From: Marinovum algicola
GTDB taxonomy: Bacteria > Pseudomonadota > Alphaproteobacteria > Rhodobacterales > Rhodobacteraceae
NCBI RefSeq assembly: GCF_900109145.1
Contig: NZ_FNYY01000018.1
Span: 1 to 64,000, forward strand
Length of the DNA stretch: 64,000 nt
Reading direction: 5' to 3'
Shown here: positions 24,172 through 32,035 of the stretch, in pieces
How the letters are laid out: the number at the start of each line of letters is the position of its first letter
Numbering within the stretch: the first letter of the stretch is position 1
Translations under genes and position numbers: made by a program
Notes under the pieces: generated by a model
Database searches by the model: none
The model's input: only the letters and a program-made list of their open reading frames with translations
Told to the model about the DNA's origin: nothing

Positions 24172-25068
24172 TCACGCGGCCAGCTCGCGGCGCAGAAAAT
24201 CGAGCACGGCCAGACGCATTGCCGGGGTTTCGCGGTGACCGTCCTCCGGCTCGATGTGAAAGCGCAGCGCCGCCTCGGAGCCGGCATAAGCCGCGGTCAG
24301 ATCTGCCCGCGCGATGTCGAACGCCGTGGGCGGCGTCAGCGGATCCTGCGCGCCAATAGCGATCTGCAAGGCGCGCGGCGCGATCAGCCCGGCGATCTCG
24401 CCGCTGCGCGCCGTGGCCAGCAGGCCCGGCACGGTCATGAAATCGCCGTGCAGATCATGCGCGCCGAGCCGCACCAGCTCGCCGATATCGGCAAAACAGC
24501 AAAGCGCGCTGGTGGCGCGAATCCGCGGATCGAGCGCTGCCAGCCACCAGGCCAGCGTGCAGCCCATGGAAAACCCCATCGCGCCGATGCGGGTCTCGTC
24601 CACCTGTGCATGCCCGGCGAGGAAATCTACCCCGGCGCGTTGCTCTGCCAGCATCTGCCCCCAGAGCGTTTCGCCACGCCAGAGCGCCGCCTTGGCACGG
24701 GCCGATTCAGGCGGCGACCGCCGCGCCGCGAACCCCGGCATCTCGATGCAGAGCGCGGCAATGCCCTGCGCCACCAGATCGGCCCCGAAGGCGCCTTGCA
24801 GCGACCCGCGTCCCGCGATCAGCTCATCCCGGCCGAGCGCGTAATTGTTGCCATGGGCATGGGCGTAGAGCACCGCCGGCACCTGGCCCGAGGGCGGGCG
24901 CAGAAACCACGCCGGCGCGGTTTCGCCGGCAAAGTCGAAGCTCAGATCGTCGAGCAGCCAGCCGTGATGGTCGCGCGTTTCCAGGACCCTGACATGCGGC
25001 GGCCCGGCCTGCGAAAATCGCGGGCCGAGCAATGTCGCAAGCCTGTCGGAAAGCGCGCTGGCCGTCAT
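24172..25068 (-). CDS. Alpha/beta hydrolase, dienelactone hydrolase or acyl-esterase type
   Basis: The product has 298 residues with a hydrolase fold: LYAHAHGNNY oxyanion region, nucleophile elbow GFSMGC near residue 160, late acid in IGAQDPLTPP and histidine in EDGHRE. No signal peptide is visible, so it is cytoplasmic. Its start overlaps the flavin reductase stop by four bases, so it is co-transcribed with the monooxygenase genes. A hydrolase is not part of the described sulfo-SMO core. Removing acyl groups from sulfolipid-derived glycosides is one possibility, stated only as a hypothesis. Confidence 0.75.
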   Translation of the reverse strand: MTASALSDRLATLLGPRFSQAGPPHVRVLETRDHHGWLLDDLSFDFAGETAPAWFLRPPSGQVPAVLYAHAHGNNYALGRDELIAGRGSLQGAFGADLVAQGIAALCIEMPGFAARRSPPESARAKAALWRGETLWGQMLAEQRAGVDFLAGHAQVDETRIGAMGFSMGCTLAWWLAALDPRIRATSALCCFADIGELVRLGAHDLHGDFMTVPGLLATARSGEIAGLIAPRALQIAIGAQDPLTPPTAFDIARADLTAAYAGSEAALRFHIEPEDGHRETPAMRLAVLDFLRRELAA

Positions 25069-25592
25069 CTGCCCTCGGGATCGAAACGGCCGAAGCGGCT
25101 CTGGTAGCAGAGGAGCGGGGCGCCCTCGCCAATGGTGGCGCGCAGCACGCGGGCGACAAGGATACCGTGATCGCCGCCGTCATATTCGGCATAGGCCGCG
25201 CAATCGAACCGTGCCAGACAGCCCTTGAGCACCGGCAGATCATCCGCGCCCATGTGCCAGTCGGCGGAGTCAAAGGCATGCGCCGAGGCGGCAAAGGCCT
25301 GACAAAGCTCGAGCTGATCGGCACCGAGCACATGGATCGCCATATGCGAGGCCTTGGCGAAATGCGGATAGCGCCGCGAGGCCCGCGCCGCCGACCAGAG
25401 CACCAGCGGCGGGTCGAGCGACACCGACGAGAAGCTGTTGACCGTCATGCCCACCGGGCCGTCCGCGCCCTGCGTGGTGACAATCGCCACCCCGGTGCCA
25501 AAGCGCGACAGCGCGCCGCGCAGGCTGCGGCTCTCGGCTTCTCCCAATCGCGCGCCGGGCACGAAATGGGTCATCTTTTCCTGAAGGCTCAT
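25065..25592 (-). CDS. smoA: Flavin reductase, SmoA-like
   Basis: The product has 175 residues with a complete flavin reductase domain: RGALSRFGTGVAIVTTQGAD, MTVNSFSSVSLDPPLVLWS, YDGGDHGILVARVL. It presumably supplies reduced FMN to the SsuD-like monooxygenase two genes upstream, as SmoA does for SmoC in Agrobacterium. It overlaps both neighbours by four bases, so translation is coupled. The symbol rests on family and gene order. Confidence 0.75.
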   Translation of the reverse strand: MSLQEKMTHFVPGARLGEAESRSLRGALSRFGTGVAIVTTQGADGPVGMTVNSFSSVSLDPPLVLWSAARASRRYPHFAKASHMAIHVLGADQLELCQAFAASAHAFDSADWHMGADDLPVLKGCLARFDCAAYAEYDGGDHGILVARVLRATIGEGAPLLCYQSRFGRFDPEGR

Positions 25593-26482
25593 GGCACTTC
25601 CTTTCCCATGGCGGCGGTGAGGATCTCGAACCAGGTCTCGCGGTCGATCTCGATCTCGGTGGCCCGCGACAGCGCGCGGATGCGGTCGAGGTTGTTGGTA
25701 CCCAGCACCGGCAAGAGCCCCGCCGGATGCGCCAGGAGCCAGGCCACCGCCACCGCGCTGACATCGGCGCCCTGCTCGTCGGCAATCCGCTCGAGCAGCC
25801 GGCGCATGGTCTTGCCCGCGTCGGAGAACAATTGCCCGCCGGCCAGCGGCGACCAGGCCATCGGATGAATGCCACGCTCCTGCATCCAGGCGATCTCGCC
25901 CTCGAGGAACGGCGCGGGGCAGAGCACGCTGGCCTCGATCTGGTTGGTCACCAGCGGCACGGTCATCGCCGATTGCAGCAGCGTCCAGTCGTTCAGGCGA
26001 AAGTTCGATACGCCCACATGGCGCACCTTGCCCGAGGCCACGAGCCCGTCGAGCGCGCCGCCGGTCTCATGGTGATCCATGAAAGGATCGGGCCGGTGGA
26101 TCAGCAGCAGGTCGATGTGATCGGTGGCCATATTGGCCAGCGAGGCTTCGACCGAGGCGGTGATATGCGCCGCCGAGGTGTCATAGTATTTCACCCGCCG
26201 GTCGCTGTACTTGCCGATCGGCGCGATGATGTCGCATTTGGTCACGATCTCGATCCGGTCGCGCAGCCCCGGCGCCACCTTGAGCGCCGCGCCCAGCACT
26301 TCCTCGGCGCCGTAATCGCCATAGATATCGGCTTGGTCGATGGTGGTGATGCCCTGTTCGAGACAGGCCTCCAACTTGGCCTGTACATGGCCCGGCGAGG
26401 TATCGGCGTCATCCGCCACCCGCCACATGCCATAGACAAGGCGCGACATTTCCATCTGGCCGCTCAGGCTCACACGTTGCAT
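25589..26482 (-). CDS. smoB: Aldo/keto reductase, SmoB-like (6-oxo-glucose reductase candidate)
   Basis: The product has 297 residues with the aldo/keto reductase tetrad: D49 and Y54 in TTIDQADIYGDYGAEE, K82 in EIVTKCD, H129 in LLLIHRPD. The cofactor region near residue 260 reads LPVLGTNNLDRI. In the sulfo-SMO pathway SmoB reduces the 6-oxo-glucose left after desulfonation to glucose with NADPH. Its ATG overlaps the monooxygenase stop by one base (TAATG) and its stop overlaps the reductase start. The MQRVSLS N terminus and YGMW motif fit the YdhF-like subgroup. Confidence 0.75.
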   Translation of the reverse strand: MQRVSLSGQMEMSRLVYGMWRVADDADTSPGHVQAKLEACLEQGITTIDQADIYGDYGAEEVLGAALKVAPGLRDRIEIVTKCDIIAPIGKYSDRRVKYYDTSAAHITASVEASLANMATDHIDLLLIHRPDPFMDHHETGGALDGLVASGKVRHVGVSNFRLNDWTLLQSAMTVPLVTNQIEASVLCPAPFLEGEIAWMQERGIHPMAWSPLAGGQLFSDAGKTMRRLLERIADEQGADVSAVAVAWLLAHPAGLLPVLGTNNLDRIRALSRATEIEIDRETWFEILTAAMGKEVP

Positions 26483-27636
26483 TATTTTCTCTCTCCTGCG
26501 CCCAGCGGGGTCGGCGGCGTTGTCTCTGGCACGCGGCCATATTCATGCGGCAGCGAGCAGGTCTTGAGATGCGGCATCACCAGCTCGCCAAAATATTTGC
26601 ATTCGTCGAGATGCGGGTAGCCCGAAAAGATGAAGCTGCGCATGCCCATTTTCTTGTAGCTTTCGATCTTGGTCATCACCTGATCGACCGAACCCACCAG
26701 CGCCGCACCACAGCCCGAGCGCGCCCGGCCGATACCGGTCCAGAGGTTGGGCTCGACATAGCCGAACTGGTCGGCCAGCTCGCGGGCGCGGGCCTGGTGC
26801 GACACGCCGAGCGAGATGCTGTCATGCGCCCGTTCGCGGATCAGCCGGCCGTATTCGTCGTCCAGCTTGCTGACCAGGTGATCGGCATACTCGCGGGCCT
26901 CGGCCTCGGTCTCGCGCACGATCATATGCACCCGCAACCCGTAATCCAGCGTGCGGCCATGGCGTTCGGCGACGGCATGCACGGCTTTCATGCGCTCCGC
27001 CAGATCCTCCTGCTTTTCCGGCCACATCAGATAGACGTCGCAATGCTTGCCGCAGAGCTCCAGCGCGTCGGGGGAATAGCCGCCGAAATAGAGCAGCGGG
27101 CCGCCGGTCTGATAGGGTTTGGCCGGGTCGGCGGTGAGGCCCTCGAACTTGTAGATCTCGCCATCATAATTGATCTCGTCCCGGGTCCAGGCCTGCTTGA
27201 GGATCTCCACGACCTCATGGCTGCGCCTGTAGCGGTACTTGCTGTCCTCGCGCTGGCCGGGAAAGTCGGACGAGATGATATTGACCGTCAGCCGCCCCTT
27301 CAGCATGTGATCCAGCGTCGCCAGCGTCCGCGCCAGCATGATCGGCTGCATCTCGCCACAGCGCACAGCGGCCAGCATGTTGATCCGTTCGGTGATCGGG
27401 GCGCAGCCGGCGACAAAGCTCAGCGTGTCCTGCCCCACCTGATAGGACGAGGGACAGAGGATGTTGCGAAACCCATTGGCCTCGGCGGTCCTGAGAATGT
27501 TCGAGCAATGCTCCCAGCTCGAGCGCAGATCACCGTCGGGCTGGCCCAGAAAGCGGTAATCGTCGGCGCAGAGCGCGGCGAACCACGAAACTTCTGCGGC
27601 GTCGAGATCGGCCGAGGTTACCGGAACGATGGTCAT
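26482..27636 (-). CDS. smoC: SsuD-like FMN-dependent sulfonate monooxygenase, SmoC-like
   Basis: The product has 384 residues and closely follows the alkanesulfonate monooxygenase pattern: LDHMLKGRLTVNIISSD, LLYFGGYSPDALEL, GLRVHMIVRE (R235, H237), NLWTGIGRARSGCGAALVG (R306) and FIFSGYPHLDE (Y340). These match the functional residues R226, H228, R297 and Y331 of SsuD. With the adjacent flavin reductase, aldo/keto reductase and sugar importer, the best match is sulfoquinovose monooxygenase, which releases sulfite and 6-oxo-glucose. A generic alkanesulfonate role is less likely because no ssuABC-type transporter is present. Confidence 0.75.
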   Translation of the reverse strand: MTIVPVTSADLDAAEVSWFAALCADDYRFLGQPDGDLRSSWEHCSNILRTAEANGFRNILCPSSYQVGQDTLSFVAGCAPITERINMLAAVRCGEMQPIMLARTLATLDHMLKGRLTVNIISSDFPGQREDSKYRYRRSHEVVEILKQAWTRDEINYDGEIYKFEGLTADPAKPYQTGGPLLYFGGYSPDALELCGKHCDVYLMWPEKQEDLAERMKAVHAVAERHGRTLDYGLRVHMIVRETEAEAREYADHLVSKLDDEYGRLIRERAHDSISLGVSHQARARELADQFGYVEPNLWTGIGRARSGCGAALVGSVDQVMTKIESYKKMGMRSFIFSGYPHLDECKYFGELVMPHLKTCSLPHEYGRVPETTPPTPLGAGERK

Positions 27637-27658
27637 TTGGTCAGGACTCCGATGGCAT

Positions 27659-27684
27659 GTGCTGCGCTGAATCTAGCGCAGCAC
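27659..27684 (-). other. Hairpin in the smoC-like leader
   Basis: GTGCTGCGCT (27659-27668) pairs perfectly with AGCGCAGCAC (27675-27684) around a six-base loop, in the 69-base gap before the monooxygenase start. It could attenuate read-through or stabilise an mRNA end. Confidence 0.45.
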
Positions 27685-27689
27685 GGCAC

Positions 27690-27706
27690 ATACATCAATG
27701 GTGTAT
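27690..27706. promoter_or_regulatory. Candidate GntR operator before the monooxygenase gene
   Basis: ATACATCAATGGTGTAT is a 17-base palindrome with one mismatched pair, the size and AT-rich flank pattern of HutC-type GntR operators. It overlaps the end of the upstream oxidoreductase gene. It would let the GntR protein encoded at 28826 control an internal promoter for the enzyme genes. Confidence 0.4.
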
Positions 27707-28815
27707 CAATTTTCCGTCGACAGTCTCAGATCCACGGCTTTTCCGGTGGCCATCGACTCCTGCGCCGCCTGCCCCATCAGCACCGAGATCAGCCCGTCCC
27801 GCAGGCTGACATCCGGGGCGGTCCGCGTGCCGCGCACCAGGTGCAGGAACTCCAGATGCTGAAAATAGGTCGAGCCGTTGTGATCGCCCGCCTCGAGCAG
27901 CGTCGGATCGACGGGGATCTCGCGCGTCTCCGGCCCTTTCGGCTGACGCGGGCTGACGATCAGCTGCGGCACCGGCGGCGCCCCCAGATCGGCCGGCCAG
28001 AACCGGCCTGGGCCGGGCACCAGCGCCTCGATCTTGCCCATCGGGCCGACGGCCACCACCTCCTCCTGATAGCGCGCACCCTCGGCGAACATGCACAGTT
28101 CGAGCATGGCCCGCACGCCGCTGGCGAACTCGACGATGACATAGCCATGGTCGGCGATGTCGGGGCGCTGGCCCTCATAGTCTTCGTCCATGTGGTTCAC
28201 CGCCTGCCCGCCCGAGGCCATGATGCGCACCGGCTCGGATTTCAGGATATGCCGCATCAGGTCGAAGAAATGGCAGCATTTCTCGACGAAGGTGCCGCCG
28301 GTGTAGCGGTTGAAACGGTTCCAGGCGCCGACCTTGTGCAGGAAGGGAAAGCGATGTTCGCGGATCGTCAGCATCCTGACTCCGCCGGTGGCCTGTTCGA
28401 CCTCGGCCAGCAGTGCGGCGATCGGCGGCATGTAACGATATTCCATCGCCACCCAGACCGGCGCCGGATAGCGCGCCATCAGCGCCTCGATGCGCGACTG
28501 ATGGGCGGGATCGGTAAACAGCGGCTTTTCCACCAGCAGCGGCAGCGGCTTGGTGGCAGCGATGCGCTCCATCTGCTCGACATGGCGGAAATTCGGGCTG
28601 GCGATCAGCAGGCAGTCGAGCTCCGGCTCGGCCAGCAGCGCCTCGACGCTCTCGGCCATCACCGTCCCCGGCGCCAGCGCCTGCGCCGCTGCGGCCATGG
28701 CGGGGTCGGGCTCGAAAATCGCGGCCACCTCGGCCTCTGGCAAAAGCGCGATGTTGCGCAGGTGTTCCTGGCCCATCATGCCACATCCGATGACACCATA
28801 GCGGGTCGTCGTCAT
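27706..28815 (-). CDS. Gfo/Idh/MocA-family protein, candidate NAD-dependent sulfoquinovosidase or sugar dehydrogenase
   Basis: The product has 369 residues. The Rossmann motif GCGMMG is at 10-15, the EKP motif at 96-98, and GGTFVEKCCHFFDLMRHI holds the likely catalytic histidine (about residue 182). The C terminus is complete (AAQESMATGKAVDLRL). It is the first enzyme gene after the GntR regulator. Some Gfo/Idh/MocA proteins in sulfoquinovose clusters are NAD-dependent sulfoquinovosidases (GH188), and no GH31 sulfoquinovosidase gene is present here, so this role is plausible but unproven. Confidence 0.78.
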   Translation of the reverse strand: MTTTRYGVIGCGMMGQEHLRNIALLPEAEVAAIFEPDPAMAAAAQALAPGTVMAESVEALLAEPELDCLLIASPNFRHVEQMERIAATKPLPLLVEKPLFTDPAHQSRIEALMARYPAPVWVAMEYRYMPPIAALLAEVEQATGGVRMLTIREHRFPFLHKVGAWNRFNRYTGGTFVEKCCHFFDLMRHILKSEPVRIMASGGQAVNHMDEDYEGQRPDIADHGYVIVEFASGVRAMLELCMFAEGARYQEEVVAVGPMGKIEALVPGPGRFWPADLGAPPVPQLIVSPRQPKGPETREIPVDPTLLEAGDHNGSTYFQHLEFLHLVRGTRTAPDVSLRDGLISVLMGQAAQESMATGKAVDLRLSTEN

Positions 28816-28825
28816 GTAAGTCTCC

Positions 28826-29533
28826 TCATGTCATGCGCTGCACGTAATGCGCCACCCTGGTGTCGAACCAGGTGCGGGAAAATTCCACCGGCTCGGAGCC
28901 GCGACCCCACGAGTAGCGTTCAATATAGCCGGTGACGCTGCCCGGCGCGGGGCCAAAGGCAGCCGGCGCCCAATCCGGCACCCTATCAATCGTGACCCGG
29001 TCTTCGGCGCGGGTGATCCAGAGCCCCAGCCGCAGCCGGTAATAACGGTACAGCGAATCGGAAAGCTGCGCCGCCTCGACGCGGCCGGAATCGGCATCGA
29101 GCCAGATCTCCTCGACAGCGACAGGCCGGCCATCGATGAAGCGCAGCCGCCGGACCCGGCTGGCCTCGGACGCGGTGCCCCAATCGTGATCCTTGCGCAG
29201 CGCGTCGACCGCGATCAGCTGCGTGGTGGGCAAACCGCCGCCAGTGCGCAGCTCCAGCCGGAACATTGAATATTCGCCGGGGATCGCCTTGCCCTGCCCG
29301 GCGCGGATGTAGTTGCCAGAGCCCTGGATCCGCTCCAGCAGCCCCTTGGATTCGAGTTCGGCCAGCGCCTTGCGCAGGGTGGTGACGCTGGTGGCATGCT
29401 GGCGCGCCATATCGCGTTCCGGTGGCAGACGCTCGCCATCCACAAGCCGCCCGGCGGCGATGTCGCGCAGCAGCACCTCGCTGATCTGAAGATAGAGCGG
29501 CAAAGCCTGTGTCGTGGGCCGGTCTGTCGTCAC
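28826..29533 (-). CDS. GntR-family regulator, HutC subfamily
   Basis: The product has 235 residues: a GntR winged helix (residues about 10-75, PLYLQISEVLLRDIAAGRLV, ATSVTTLRKALAELESKGLL) and a C-terminal UTRA effector domain (about 95-230). The start is GTG at 29533, preceded by GGGAGGG. It heads the block on the minus strand that contains the sulfonate monooxygenase, so it is the likely repressor of that operon, with a sugar or sugar-phosphate ligand. Confidence 0.85.
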   Translation of the reverse strand: MTTDRPTTQALPLYLQISEVLLRDIAAGRLVDGERLPPERDMARQHATSVTTLRKALAELESKGLLERIQGSGNYIRAGQGKAIPGEYSMFRLELRTGGGLPTTQLIAVDALRKDHDWGTASEASRVRRLRFIDGRPVAVEEIWLDADSGRVEAAQLSDSLYRYYRLRLGLWITRAEDRVTIDRVPDWAPAAFGPAPGSVTGYIERYSWGRGSEPVEFSRTWFDTRVAHYVQRMT

Positions 29534-29553
29534 GCCTCGCCCTCCCCGGCTGC

Positions 29554-29573
29554 GGCAAATTGATCTGCAATTG
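29554..29573. promoter_or_regulatory. Possible operator upstream of the GntR gene
   Basis: GCAAATTGATCTGCAATTGC contains two near-inverted copies of GCAAATTG/GCAATTGC, about 20 bases upstream of the GntR start and nested in a longer CCCCGGCT (29544-29551) / AGCCGGGG (29585-29592) inverted repeat. It does not resemble the 27690 palindrome, so its role is uncertain. Confidence 0.3.
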
Positions 29574-29761
29574 CTTTACACCGAAGCCGGGGAAGCGCAA
29601 ACGGCTTTTCACCCCCGTGCGCGTGCAGTTTGCCTTCGCGCTGTCGCGTCATAGATGTTACCCTAGTGCTCCGCCGCCCGCAAAAACACTCTGTGCGGCT
29701 TCATTCCCTCTTGCACCCGTGCCATGCAGGGCTGTGACCGATCAAAGGATGTGACCCGACG

Positions 29762-30412
29762 ATGCTGACCAGACGCCATTTCATTGCCACCAGCAGCGCC
29801 GCGCTCTTTTCCGCGCCGCTGGCCGCCCAAGCGCAATCGTCCAAATGGGCCACTTGGGATGCACAGGTGACGCCGGCCGATTATGATCCGGCAACCACAA
29901 ACCCCTGGGGGCTGCATCCCCGGCTTCTGCCGACGCAGGTCTCGCACAAGGAAGGCCTGACGCCGGGCGACATCCACGTCGATGCGGTGGCGCGCTATCT
30001 CTATCACATCGGCGACGACGGCACCGCGATGCGGTATGGCGTGGCAATCGCTAAGGGCGATCTTTACGAGCCGGGCACCTACACCATCCGCCGCAAGGCG
30101 AAATGGCCGGGCTGGCGGCCCACCGACGCGATGATCGCCCGCGAGCCGGAGCGCTATCTGAAATGGGCCGACGGCCAGCCGCCGGGCCCGCGCAACCCGC
30201 TGGGCGCGCGCGCGCTTTATCTCTTCGTCGGCAATCGCGACACCTATCTGCGGATTCACGGCACGCCGCTGCCGCAATCGATCGGCGGCCGGGCAAGCTC
30301 GGGCTGCGTGCGCATGGTGATGGCGCACATCATCGACCTCTACCCCAATGTCGAAACCGGTGTGACCGCCTATCTTTACGCCACCGAAGATGGGGTCACA
30401 GCCACGAGCTGA
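29762..30412 (+). CDS. L,D-transpeptidase (YkuD domain)
   Basis: The product has 216 residues. The N terminus MLTRRHFIATSSAALF has the twin-arginine look and is followed by a cleavable AQA region, so export to the periplasm is likely, possibly by Tat. The YkuD active-site pattern is present as HGTPLPQSIGGRASSGCVRM (about residues 160-180), with the catalytic cysteine in SSGC. Such enzymes form 3-3 peptidoglycan cross-links or attach proteins to peptidoglycan. It is monocistronic and convergent with a small lipoprotein gene. Confidence 0.88.
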   Translation: MLTRRHFIATSSAALFSAPLAAQAQSSKWATWDAQVTPADYDPATTNPWGLHPRLLPTQVSHKEGLTPGDIHVDAVARYLYHIGDDGTAMRYGVAIAKGDLYEPGTYTIRRKAKWPGWRPTDAMIAREPERYLKWADGQPPGPRNPLGARALYLFVGNRDTYLRIHGTPLPQSIGGRASSGCVRMVMAHIIDLYPNVETGVTAYLYATEDGVTATS

Positions 30413-30426
30413 CCCCGCCCCCGGCC

Positions 30427-30717
30427 TCAGCTCGTGGTGGCCGGATCCGCCGGCTTTTCGCGGCGCGTGCAGATCAGCGCGCCGCCGGTCGAGCGCAGCG
30501 GCAGGTCGGTAGTCTCGACCGGGCCGTCGTAGCGATACCAGTAACACCCGTCGGAAGACCGCAAATAGGCGGTCGAAAGGTCTTGGCCCGGCGCGGCGAT
30601 GGCGCGCACCGATTCCGGCAGCGGCATGACGGCAACCCGGCGCGCGGTAGAGCCCGTCGGCTCGCAGGCGGCAAGCAGGAAAAGCGCGGATGGCAGGGCG
30701 AAAAGATGTGGCCTCAT
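30427..30717 (-). CDS. Small lipoprotein of unknown function
   Basis: The product has 96 residues starting MRPHLFALPSALFLLAACEP, a lipoprotein signal with lipobox LAAC at residue 18. The mature part has two more cysteines (SSDGCYWYRYDG and GALICTRRE). The longer open frame to 30867 lacks a signal peptide at its start, so 30717 is preferred. No family was recognised. Confidence 0.65.
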   Translation of the reverse strand: MRPHLFALPSALFLLAACEPTGSTARRVAVMPLPESVRAIAAPGQDLSTAYLRSSDGCYWYRYDGPVETTDLPLRSTGGALICTRREKPADPATTS

Positions 30718-30929
30718 CAATGATATCCTTGTTGATTTTGCCGGAGATTGACACCAAACCGCCGCGAAAGCCAATGGCCGAGTTGCCGGATTGACGCCAG
30801 ACTGCCACGACGTTGCGCCAAGGCTGCGCATGTTCCGGCCCGTTTCGGGCAGCGCGGTCGGCGGCACTGGTCATTCTCGGCGCAGGCGGTACTCTGCCGC
30901 CGGGACCGTCACGCCAATGGGAGTAGCCA

Positions 30930-31376
30930 ATGGGACTCTGGCCGTTGAAACACCTTGCCCCGCGCGGCCTCGCGCTCTGTGCCGCCCTGATGACCGCCAC
31001 GCCCGTGCTGGCGCAAGAGGAGCAGGGCGCCGCGCTTTCCGTCGAGTTGAACGCGCTCGACAGCCTCGAGGGCGCCTGCCAGATGAGCTTCCTGATCCAG
31101 AACGGCCATGACGCCGATATCACCCAGGCGGTTTTCGAGGCGGTGCTGTTCGACAGCCAAGGGCGGGTCGAGCGGCTGACGCTGTTCGATTTCGGCACCC
31201 TGCCCGCCGCGCGGCCCCGGGTACGACAGTTCGTGGTGCCGGACCTGGCCTGCGAGGCGCTGGGCCGGGTGCTGTTCAACGGCGCCGAGACCTGCACCGG
31301 CGCCGGTCTGGCCGAGGGGGCCTGCGAGGACGGGCTGCTGCTCAGCAGCCGCACCGCCGTGGAGCTTCTGGGATGA
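30930..31376 (+). CDS. Secreted protein of unknown function in the ExbBD-TonB operon
   Basis: The product has 148 residues with a signal peptide ending at PVLAQ near residue 29. The mature part has four cysteines (GACQMSF, DLACEAL, AETCTGAG, EGACEDG), suggesting two disulphides in the periplasm. Its stop overlaps the exbB start by four bases (ATGA), so it is the first gene of the TonB energiser operon. No function is known to me. Confidence 0.65.
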   Translation: MGLWPLKHLAPRGLALCAALMTATPVLAQEEQGAALSVELNALDSLEGACQMSFLIQNGHDADITQAVFEAVLFDSQGRVERLTLFDFGTLPAARPRVRQFVVPDLACEALGRVLFNGAETCTGAGLAEGACEDGLLLSSRTAVELLG

Positions 31377-32035
31377 TCGCCACCTTGGCCGAAGCGCTGT
31401 CCCGGATCGCCGATCTGGGCGGGCCGGTGGTGTTGATCCTCGGCGCGCTTTCGGTGCTGGTGCTGACCGTGGTGCTCTACAAGCTCTGGCAATTCGCCGC
31501 CGCCCGCGTCGGCAGTCACCGCGCCTTGCAAGAGGCGGTTGCCGCCTGGGATGCCGGCGATGGCGCAAAGGCCGGCGCCGCCCTGCAACGCTCGCGCAGC
31601 TATCTCAGGCCAGTGATCGAAATGGCCTTGTCCGGGCAGGCCGATCCGGCACGGCTCGAGGCCGAGGCCGAGGCACGTTTCGCCCGGCTCGAAAGCGGCT
31701 TTCGCCTGCTCGACAGCGTGGCGCAGCTTGCGCCGCTTCTGGGGCTGTTCGGCACCGTTCTGGGGATGATCTCGGCCTTTCAGGCGCTGCAAGAGGCCGG
31801 CGCCCAAGTCGATCCGTCGATCCTTGCCGGCGGCATCTGGGTGGCGCTGCTGACCACAGCGGTGGGGCTGGCGGTGGCGATGCCGACCGCGCTGGTTCTG
31901 AGCTGGCTCGAGGCGCGGATGGATGGCGAGCGCGTCTTTGCGCAGCGCGCCCTGCGCACCATCCTCGCACCCGCCGGGCCGGCCGTTGATCGCTCCGCCC
32001 TGTCGCAATCCGAGGCGCAGCCGACCCATGCTTAG
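31373..32035 (+). CDS. exbB: ExbB/TolQ-family proton channel subunit
   Basis: The product has 220 residues with three membrane segments: one near residues 18-40, and the conserved pair LAPLLGLFGTVLGMISAF and LAGGIWVALLTTAVGLAVAM near 118-165. In the inner membrane it forms the pentameric channel that, with ExbD, drives TonB. It overlaps the next gene by eight bases. Confidence 0.88.
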   Translation: MIATLAEALSRIADLGGPVVLILGALSVLVLTVVLYKLWQFAAARVGSHRALQEAVAAWDAGDGAKAGAALQRSRSYLRPVIEMALSGQADPARLEAEAEARFARLESGFRLLDSVAQLAPLLGLFGTVLGMISAFQALQEAGAQVDPSILAGGIWVALLTTAVGLAVAMPTALVLSWLEARMDGERVFAQRALRTILAPAGPAVDRSALSQSEAQPTHA

